Assembly: GCA_020833025.1 (NCBI GenBank)
Contig: JAJHRB010000002.1
Coordinates: forward strand, 1 to 64,000
Direction of reading: 5' to 3'
Origin: Thermoproteaceae archaeon
GTDB lineage: Archaea > Thermoproteota > Thermoprotei > Thermoproteales > Thermoproteaceae
Length of the DNA: 64,000 nucleotides
Shown piece after piece: positions 57,122 through 64,000 of this stretch. Every line of letters begins with the position of its first letter. The stretch's first letter is position 1. The notes beneath the pieces were generated by a model. That model made no database searches. It had not been told where the DNA came from and worked only from the letters and a program-made list of their open reading frames with translations. A program made the translations under genes and the position numbers.

Positions 57122-57976
57122 TTGGCCTTAACCCCGGCGCCCGCCCGGGGCCGTGCTCCTGGAGGCGTACGCGGGGAGGGCCCTCAGGCTCTACGGGAGG
57201 GGAGGGCGCTCGCGCGCGCCGCGGCCGGCTTCAGGAGGGGCAGGCTCGCCGCGGTCTACCTGCCGCCCGCATATCCCCTTGATGGGTTTGAATACGCGAT
57301 AGCCCCCCTGATCGGCGGCGGCCCCGAGGAGGCCTACGCCAGGCTCGCCGCGCTGCTGGGAGAGCTCGCAAGCTGGGCGCGCTACGCGCGCTGGCGCTGG
57401 CGCGAGGCGGCAGAGAGGTGCGCGGGGAGTGACGGGGCCGCCCCGGCCCTGCTGTCGGTGGGCAGGGAGTCGCTGCTGGGCCTCGCCGAGATGGTGGCAC
57501 ACCCGGCGCGCATGGGAGTTAGCAGCCCCGCCGCCGCCCTCTACGAGCTCGCCGCCCTCCGCGCCCCGCGGCTGCTTGAGTGCCGGGACGCCCGCAGGGC
57601 TCTCCGCGAGGCGGCCGCCGTGCTCGGCGGCCTCCTGGTCGCGCTCGGAGCCGCGCTCCACTGGGACCCGTCGAGGCCGCTGAGGCTCCGCGCCGGGATT
57701 CCCGCGCCCCGCGCGCTGAGGCCGACCGCGCTCACGGGGATGCTCGCCCGCGCGCTGCAGGGCGCCGCCAGGCCGGGGGACTACATTGGCGCGTGGAGGG
57801 GGCTCGTCGAGTGCGTCGCGCGGCTCGCAGACAGGCCAGCGGAGGTCGCCGCCGCCCGCTGCGCGGGGGTGCTGGAGGGGTGGAGGGAAATGGGCGCGGC
57901 GGCGGAGGACCTCTTCGTCCGCGCCACCGTCTACACCCTGTACGACCTGATAGCAGCGCTGGAGCGCCGGCCGTGA
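57122..57976 (+). CDS. Hypothetical Ala/Arg-rich protein
   Basis: 284-aa ORF; start uncertain. Confidence 0.5.
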   Translation: MALTPAPARGRAPGGVRGEGPQALREGRALARAAAGFRRGRLAAVYLPPAYPLDGFEYAIAPLIGGGPEEAYARLAALLGELASWARYARWRWREAAERCAGSDGAAPALLSVGRESLLGLAEMVAHPARMGVSSPAAALYELAALRAPRLLECRDARRALREAAAVLGGLLVALGAALHWDPSRPLRLRAGIPAPRALRPTALTGMLARALQGAARPGDYIGAWRGLVECVARLADRPAEVAAARCAGVLEGWREMGAAAEDLFVRATVYTLYDLIAALERRP

Positions 57977-58103
57977 GCGCGGCGCGGTAGCGCGCCGGCC
58001 ATTTAACAAAGGGCGGGAGCTTAACACGCGGCAAGAATTTATCAGCCGGCGAGGATTTATTACGCAGCAGACCCCTAACGTGCAGGCTATATGCCAGGAG
58101 CGC

Positions 58104-58754
58104 TTATTCTATACAACGCCGCAGATTCTCAAGGGCATTCCTAACCCACCCGAGCCAGTCGCGGAACGTCCTGTCCCTGCCGGGAGTGAAGGGCTCGTAG
58201 ACTACGTAGGACGTGTCGTTGCGGAACACGGCAGCGTAAATCGGCGGGATTCTGACCGCCGGACCGCCGCCGAGCGGGCGGTAAAGGCCGTAAGTCTCGG
58301 CCACCCTCCTCGCGAGCGACAGCGCCTGCTCGACTCTCGGCGACGGCGCCGCGGTCCTGTTCGCGGCACTCCCGGCGAGGTAATCGCCCGGCGAGATCCC
58401 GCCATTGTAGAGGAGCGAGAGATAGCCCTTCGTCTCGTTGTCCTCGGCCCAGGGGGCCAGGTACACGGTGTATCCCCTGGCCGTCTCCAGGAGCCCGCGG
58501 AGCGCCGCGAGGAGCTCCGCGCGGTTCGGCGCGTTGAGCTGGTCGCGGTAGCCGACCAGCACGACGCCCTCGGTCCCGCGCGCTGCCAGCACGCCGACTC
58601 TGGAGGCCGCGGCGAGGATCTCCTCCCTGGCCCGCTCGTCCTCCCAGTAAGGCTTATACACAGGCCCCCGCTCGTAGGCGCCGGTGGCTAGCGTCGCGAA
58701 AAGCGCGCACGCGGTGATCGCGAGCGCCGCCGCGAAGACAGCCCAGTTATTCAC
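58104..58754 (-). CDS. Hypothetical protein with N-terminal signal/TM
   Basis: MNNWAVFAAALAITACALFATLATGAYERG. Confidence 0.6.
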   Translation of the reverse strand: MNNWAVFAAALAITACALFATLATGAYERGPVYKPYWEDERAREEILAAASRVGVLAARGTEGVVLVGYRDQLNAPNRAELLAALRGLLETARGYTVYLAPWAEDNETKGYLSLLYNGGISPGDYLAGSAANRTAAPSPRVEQALSLARRVAETYGLYRPLGGGPAVRIPPIYAAVFRNDTSYVVYEPFTPGRDRTFRDWLGWVRNALENLRRCIE

Positions 58755-58823
58755 GGCGCGCGCCGCGCGGGCGCGTTATAAGCATTAGCCGGGTCTATCA
58801 CCCTGCCTTACCTCCCGGCGTAC

Positions 58824-59620
58824 ATGAGAGTGCTGGGCGTGCCTGACGTCGAGATAGGCGCCGTGAGGTCTCTCGGCGTGCTCGTTACACCGCTCGCAGT
58901 AGTTCCGGGCGGCGCGCTGACTGCCGCCGCGCAGTTTGCATACGCGCCGGCGCAGGACTGCAGGCAGTTCGCGGCGATTTGTGTGATAGAGCCGGCTTCG
59001 CTTCTACGAGCCGGCCCTAGTCGCCCAGGCTTGGCGTCCGCCCTCGCGAAGGCCCTCCTCTCCTACTGCCAGCTGTGGCCGGGCGCGGAGTGCCAGCGGC
59101 CCGTCGCTCACGCCCTCGTTGCCGGCTTCGTGGTCTCGCCCGGCTCCACAGCCATGCAGACACTCAGGGTGCTCTACGGAGCTGGGGTCGTGAGCGTCAG
59201 CAGCACCACGTGGGGTGCCCTCCAGCGCGCCGCCACGGCGGCGAGCCTGGCCTTGAGCCCCGCGCTTTACCCCCCGCCGACAGGGCGCGCTGCGCGCAGC
59301 TGCCGCTCGCAGGCCTCCTGACTGCCGCGGCCAGGAGCCTCGCCGCGGCTGTTGCCGAGTCCCGCTGCCCTCGCGCTCGCCGCGATTGCCGTGGACGCCG
59401 TCACGACCCTCGCGGCCTCGATTCGCAGGGCGCTAGCGGGCGCCGTGAGTCCCGAGAGCGGGAGAGCGTGCTCGGCGCCATGCTGGCGCACGAGTACCTC
59501 GGCGGCACTGCCGGCAGTATTGTCGCAGGGTGGCTCTACTCGCCGTCCTACAGTGCTCCTCGCCTGCGCGGCGGCGCTGGCCGCAGTCCCCTCAGAGCTG
59601 CGAGAGCTCGACCAGCTTTA
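58824..59620 (+). pseudogene. Frameshifted hypothetical gene
   Basis: MRVLGVPDVEIGAVRSLGVLVTPLAVVPGG..., continues in another frame as SPAALALAAIAVDAVTTLAASIRRAL. Confidence 0.45.
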
Positions 59621-60026
59621 GGAGCGCGGATCTCTCGGCTATCAAGTCCCTTATTGAGATAACGCCGTAGAGGGACCCGGCCCGCGTGACCACCACGTGG
59701 CGCACCCCGCGCTCGCGCATTAACTGCGCCACGCGCCACACCGGCTCCTCGGCGTCCACGGTCACAGCGGGAGAGCTCATGATTTTGCTGGCGGGAGAGC
59801 TCAAATCAAGCCCCGAGGCGACGGCTCTGACCACGTCGCGCTCCGACACTACCCCGACCACGCGCTGCATCTCGTCGGCTATAACCACGAGGCCGACGGC
59901 GTTCTGCGCCATCAGTCTTGCGACGTCTCTCACGCTGGCATTGAGTCCGGCGACGACGGGAGGCCTCCTCGCCAGATCTCCGGCCCTCACGGTCCGGGGC
60001 CCGGGCGCGCTTAAAAGTCTCGCCAA
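59592..60026 (-). CDS. CBS-domain pair protein
   Basis: NASVRDVARLMAQNAVGLVVIADEMQRVVGVVSERDVVRAVASG; EPVWRVAQLMRERGVRHVVVTRAGSLYGVISIRDLI. Confidence 0.92.
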   Translation of the reverse strand: MARLLSAPGPRTVRAGDLARRPPVVAGLNASVRDVARLMAQNAVGLVVIADEMQRVVGVVSERDVVRAVASGLDLSSPASKIMSSPAVTVDAEEPVWRVAQLMRERGVRHVVVTRAGSLYGVISIRDLIAERSALLKLVELSQL

Positions 60027-60042
60027 CAGAGCAGTGTGAACA

Positions 60043-61014
60043 CTAGCACACTAGCAGCTCGCCCACGTACACCGTTGCCCTCACTGGGTCTCTCGTCATG
60101 CAGACTGCCTTGAGGGCCCTCGACTTTATCTTCTCGCACAGCTCCCTGTCCGCGCGGCAGTAGTGCAGCACGGCGTAGTAGGACTCGCCGATCCCCCGCA
60201 GTATTACTATGACGTCCGGCGGGGGAGAGTAGCAGTAGAGCTCGACGCCGGCGCGCGACAGGGTTAGCGAGGGGCCTGCGCGCTCCAGCCCGTAGCAGTA
60301 TCCGCGCCGAGCCAGTCTCCATGCCGTGGGCCACACAAATTCTCCCCCGCGCGAGACGGCAGCCGGGGCGGACACGCCCCCGTCGCACTGCTCGGGCGGG
60401 CGCAGGCCGGGAGCCCCGGCAACGCGGAGCCCTCTCGCCGCGAGGTAGCCGCTCAGCTCCCCGTACAGCCACTCGCACCTCTCCGCCAGCGCCTCGACGA
60501 GCTGCGCCAGCACGTCGGGCCACTGCCCGCCTGTGTCCGTCACTACTGCGCCGAGCGCGCCCGCGTAGCGCTCAATACTGCTGCAAACGCACCCCAGAAG
60601 GGCCTCGCACTCGCCTGCCGGCACGGGCAGCGTCGCGAGACAGTACAACGCAACGTCAAGCGCGTGGTGCAGCGCCGCAGCCGCGAGCACGTCCTCGGGC
60701 ACGAGCAGCACTGCGCTCCCGGCGCGCCCCGCGCCGAGAGGCCAAGGCGCCTCCCCACCCGCCGGCGGTGCCGTGACTCTCAGCGTTCCCGCGTCTATCA
60801 GCGCGCCGAACTCAAGCCAGAGGGCCCTCAAGAGCCTCGCGAAGCTCTCAACGCCCGGCCTCACGCCGAGGTCGTGCTCGGCGTAGAGCGAGGGGTCTCT
60901 CAGCGCCCTCTCCACCGCGCTCTCCAGACCGGGCGTCCACACGCGCAGGGCGCCCTCGCTGCGGAGCCTCCGGAATACCCTCACGTGGAGCTCCACCGGC
61001 GGCACTGCCGGCAT
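60043..61014 (-). CDS. Hypothetical protein
   Basis: 323-aa ORF with PPVELHVRVFRRLRSEGALRVW... Confidence 0.5.
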   Translation of the reverse strand: MPAVPPVELHVRVFRRLRSEGALRVWTPGLESAVERALRDPSLYAEHDLGVRPGVESFARLLRALWLEFGALIDAGTLRVTAPPAGGEAPWPLGAGRAGSAVLLVPEDVLAAAALHHALDVALYCLATLPVPAGECEALLGCVCSSIERYAGALGAVVTDTGGQWPDVLAQLVEALAERCEWLYGELSGYLAARGLRVAGAPGLRPPEQCDGGVSAPAAVSRGGEFVWPTAWRLARRGYCYGLERAGPSLTLSRAGVELYCYSPPPDVIVILRGIGESYYAVLHYCRADRELCEKIKSRALKAVCMTRDPVRATVYVGELLVC

Positions 61015-61079
61015 ACTGCGCGCGGCTTTTTAACGGGGCCGCCGCGGCAATGAACTTTAACCTCTAAGCCTCGCGGCTC

Positions 61080-61745
61080 ATGGCAGGGGCTCTCGACGCC
61101 GCCGAGGAGGAAGTGCTGCGCTACGCGCGCTTGCTCTACGAGAGAGGCCACGTCACGCTACTGTCCGGCAACGTCTCGGTGCGCGTCGGCGACGTCGTGA
61201 TTCTAACGCCGTCGTCGCGCCCAAAGCCCCTCCTGTCCCGCGAGAGTCTCGTGTGGATGAGCCTCGACGGCAGCGTGGTGCGGGGGTATCTCAAGCCAAC
61301 GAGCGAGTGGCGGATGCACATCGCGATATACAGGCGCAGGCCCGACGTCGGGGCGGTGGTCCACACGCACAACGTGCTCCCCACGCTGCTGGCCCACCGC
61401 ATCAATCTGGCGCTCCTCTCAGAGTCAGAGGCATATCTTGGCTCGAGAGTTGCGGTGGTCCCCTACTTTAAGCCGGGAAGCGGGGAGCTCGCCGACGCCG
61501 TGGCCTCGGCGCTTGAAGGGTGCGACGTGGCGGTGCTGAGGCGCCACGGGGTCGTTGCGGTCGGGCGGGACCTCGCGGACGCCGTGAACAAAGTCGAGGC
61601 CCTCGCGGACGCGGCCCTCGCGACGCTGTATGACTGGCTGCTGCGGCTCGCGTGCGGCCGGCGCGCGCGAAGGGCGCGCGCGGCGTGTCAGTCTGTGGCG
61701 TACGTCCTCACCCGTCGGCAAAGGGGCATCACATCATCAGTATGA
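61080..61745 (+). CDS. Class II aldolase/adducin family protein
   Basis: VTLLSGNVSVRVGDVVILTPSSRPK; PTSEWRMHIAIYRRRPDVGAVVHTHNVLPT; CDVAVLRRHGVVAVGRDLADA. Confidence 0.93.
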   Translation: MAGALDAAEEEVLRYARLLYERGHVTLLSGNVSVRVGDVVILTPSSRPKPLLSRESLVWMSLDGSVVRGYLKPTSEWRMHIAIYRRRPDVGAVVHTHNVLPTLLAHRINLALLSESEAYLGSRVAVVPYFKPGSGELADAVASALEGCDVAVLRRHGVVAVGRDLADAVNKVEALADAALATLYDWLLRLACGRRARRARAACQSVAYVLTRRQRGITSSV

Positions 61746-61816
61746 CTGGCTCGCTCTTCGCGCGCTCTGCGGGGAAGCCTCACTCCCGCGGCGGCGGGAC
61801 TTAATAAGCACAGCGC

Positions 61817-63178
61817 CTACGCGACCTCGCGCACCCTAAGCAGCACAGGCTTTCTCAGCGGGTTCATAAGCCCCGCGACGAAGAACTCCCTCGGCTGCAG
61901 CTGGGCCAGCACGCCCTCGTTTATCTCGGCCAGGTCCATGTATGCAGAGATCTCGCGCAGGTCGGCCGGCGCGGTCAGCCTCGAGAAGAATACCGTGCCG
62001 AGGTTTGCCCTGATGGAGGGATCGACGTCGCCGGCAATTCTCTGGCTGGCGAGTATCACTGAGAGGCCCCACTTGCGCCCCTCCCTCACTGTAGTCTCAA
62101 TCGCGTCCTTGGATATTGTCCACTCGCTCGGAGCGTAGTTCTGCGCCTCGTCGATGACGAAGACAGTACTCGCCGGCTTCCTCTCCCGCTTGACGCGGGC
62201 CCACGCCGTCTCTATCACTGATGCAACTATCGCCTGCTTCACGGAGAGGTCAGTGTCGTAGCTCATGTCTATCACGATGGGCGACGCGTCGATTGAGAGC
62301 ACGCTCTCGGGGGGCATTACCCTGCTGTTAAGCTCCTCGAAGAACTGCTCGCTCGCGAAGTTCCTAATGAACAGCTCGGCCTTCTCCGCGGTTGCCTCCC
62401 TTGCGTTCAGCCTCTTCATGGTTCTCTTGAGGTGGGCCGCGAACCCGTCTCTGGACCACTTGCCCTCGTGCGTCATCGCGGCTATCTCGAGGTATTCCCC
62501 GTAGGTCTGCCAGTGAAGCTGGGCAACTCTCGCGAGCACGGATGCCAGAATGCTAGGCGGTATTCTAATATCTGTAGACTTTATGACTGTCCTGTAGTAC
62601 GGCGCGTAGTCAACTCCCGTGTGATCGAACACCACCACCCTGCAGCTCCGGGCCGTCAGCTCGTCAATAAGGACCCTCACGAGTCTCGACTTGCCCATTC
62701 CAGTCGCGCCGAAGACTCCAACGTGGTGCGTGATGTAGCGGGCGTCCAGCGGCAGGGGCCACCCAGAGTGCTTGTGAGTCCCGACGTGTATGTAGTGACT
62801 CCCTCTAAACGCGCCGCCCAACAGAGATGCGTCGAGCACGTAAACTCTAGACCCCGGCGTCACGACGTGCGTGATCTCGCGCACCTCGCCGTCCTTTATT
62901 GTCATGTACGGCTTGACGATGGCCGAGGTGTACGGCAGAATTATGCCGTAATTCGCCATCTCCGGTCTGTCGACATACGGCGTTCTCACTCTCTCCTTCA
63001 TCACGGGCTCTAGTTTTGTAATTCTCCTGAGGAACCCGACTACTATCTCGCCGGGATTCTCCCTGTCAATCACGCCGACGAGCTGCTCCTCGACCGCGTA
63101 CCTCTCGGCGGAGCGGTATATCTGGACCGGAATTGCGCTTACTGTCGCCCCGCTAACCACTATGCCCAGCTCCCTCAC
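61817..63178 (-). CDS. herA: HerA-like helicase/ATPase (DUF87)
   Basis: HHVGVFGATGMGKSRLVRVLIDEL; VFDHTGVDYAPYY; TVFVIDEAQNYAPSEW; VILASQRIAGDVDPSIRANLGTVFFSRL. Confidence 0.88.
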   Translation of the reverse strand: MRELGIVVSGATVSAIPVQIYRSAERYAVEEQLVGVIDRENPGEIVVGFLRRITKLEPVMKERVRTPYVDRPEMANYGIILPYTSAIVKPYMTIKDGEVREITHVVTPGSRVYVLDASLLGGAFRGSHYIHVGTHKHSGWPLPLDARYITHHVGVFGATGMGKSRLVRVLIDELTARSCRVVVFDHTGVDYAPYYRTVIKSTDIRIPPSILASVLARVAQLHWQTYGEYLEIAAMTHEGKWSRDGFAAHLKRTMKRLNAREATAEKAELFIRNFASEQFFEELNSRVMPPESVLSIDASPIVIDMSYDTDLSVKQAIVASVIETAWARVKRERKPASTVFVIDEAQNYAPSEWTISKDAIETTVREGRKWGLSVILASQRIAGDVDPSIRANLGTVFFSRLTAPADLREISAYMDLAEINEGVLAQLQPREFFVAGLMNPLRKPVLLRVREVA

Positions 63179-63574
63179 GGCCAGCGGGGGCGCTGCCAGA
63201 TTTTGGACCTACAGTTAAAACCAGAGCCGTGCTCCCATCCCCCCGCCTCCCCCGCCCTCGGGCCCTGCCGCCCTCATCCATTCTGCAGGCACCACGGCGC
63301 GCCGGGAGCGCGGAGCGGGGAGCCGGGAGGGTGCTAACAGCCAGTAGAGTCACGTGCCAGCGGCCGTGAGGGCCGCGCTTGCCATCGCGCTGCGGCGGCA
63401 GGCCCGCCGAGAGCCCGCGAGCCGGGCGCCGGGAGTCGGGGCAAGGCGTCAGCGTAGCTCAGCTCGCTCACCTGTCGCCAAGGCCCGCTCATCAACTGCG
63501 GTAGCAGCGGCGCCGGCTGGAGGGGGCTCAGCCGTTCCGGCGCCGGCCACTCTAGAGCCGTAAATGCCCTGTCA

Positions 63575-63874
63575 TCACTGCTCTGCGAGCTCCCAGAAGT
63601 TTATAACCTCGACAGTGCCGCACCCCTCGAGCTCGCGCACTTGAAGCAGGTCGGCGCCGCGGTAGTGACGCATTGACATGTCTACGTTATCCCTCGCGAC
63701 GAGCCTCACGATGTTTATGGCATCTATCACGTTGCTGCAGCTGTCGACTATTATCAGTTTCCTCGCCCTCGTCCTCGCGCGCGCCAGCACTCTGCTGAAT
63801 GTCTCTTGCTGGCGCTCCCGCCACCCCTCGCAGCTGCTCAGCACCGCAATGAGGCAGTCACGCCTCCCCTCCAC
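63575..63874 (-). CDS. Hypothetical protein
   Basis: 99-aa ORF downstream of rps11. Confidence 0.5.
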   Translation of the reverse strand: MEGRRDCLIAVLSSCEGWRERQQETFSRVLARARTRARKLIIVDSCSNVIDAINIVRLVARDNVDMSMRHYRGADLLQVRELEGCGTVEVINFWELAEQ

Positions 63875-63881
63875 CGCCCGG

Positions 63882-64000
63882 CTAGACTCTCCTGCCCTTG
63901 CGCCCGCCCGGCGGCCTTATAGTGTCGTGAGGTATCGGCGTCACGTCCTCTATCCTGCCTATCACGAGACCCGACCTCGCGAGCGCCCTGATGGCGGCCG
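63882..64000 (-). CDS. rps11: 30S ribosomal protein S11, C-terminus (partial)
   Basis: [38 protein letters not shown]. Confidence 0.85.
   Translation of the reverse strand, partial: AAIRALARSGLVIGRIEDVTPIPHDTIRPPGGRKGRRV

Noticed and set aside
63430-63500. tRNA-like string gcgtagctcagctcgctcacc
   Set aside because: Resembles a D-arm but no matching acceptor, anticodon arm or T-arm can be paired around it; likely chance.

Overview
GC-rich 64 kb window from a hyperthermophilic crenarchaeon, probably Thermoproteales-like (archaeal TBP, S25e/S26e, family-B polymerase, HerA, Bud32, CC1-like small protein, TATA boxes about 25 nt upstream of tRNAs, leaderless-looking genes). Most of 2-43 kb and 57-64 kb is compact housekeeping sequence: a mevalonate cluster, ProS, PheS, TrmY, TrmI, a diphthamide ligase and others. 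The region 29-33 kb and 43.6-57 kb is accessory, with degraded TnpB/IS605 elements, ATPase remnants, a secreted chymotrypsin-like protease, a PIN-toxin module and many pseudogenes.

The strongest unusual signal is tRNA architecture. Two tRNA-Leu isoacceptors (TAG and CAG) are each present as separate 5' and 3' halves, broken between the D-arm and the anticodon stem. Each half has its own TATA-like box, and each 5' trailer is complementary to its own partner's leader. Both pairs are collinear, separated by about 4.1 kb (carrying the protease) and about 1.4 kb (carrying a decayed peroxiredoxin). This looks like split, trans-spliced tRNAs created by insertion. A third orphan 5' half (GGGCCCG type) lies at about 28.99 kb. 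Intact tRNAs for Gln, Arg(CCT), Arg(TCG), Met/Ile(CAT) and Cys carry one or two introns. Near-identical introns recur in different tRNAs: a 17-nt T-loop intron is shared by Met and Cys, and an 18-nt variable-loop intron by Arg(TCG) and Cys. A perfect 40-bp palindrome truncates a METTL5-like gene. No CRISPR array or rRNA was seen. All functional calls come from reading motifs by eye; no searches were run.
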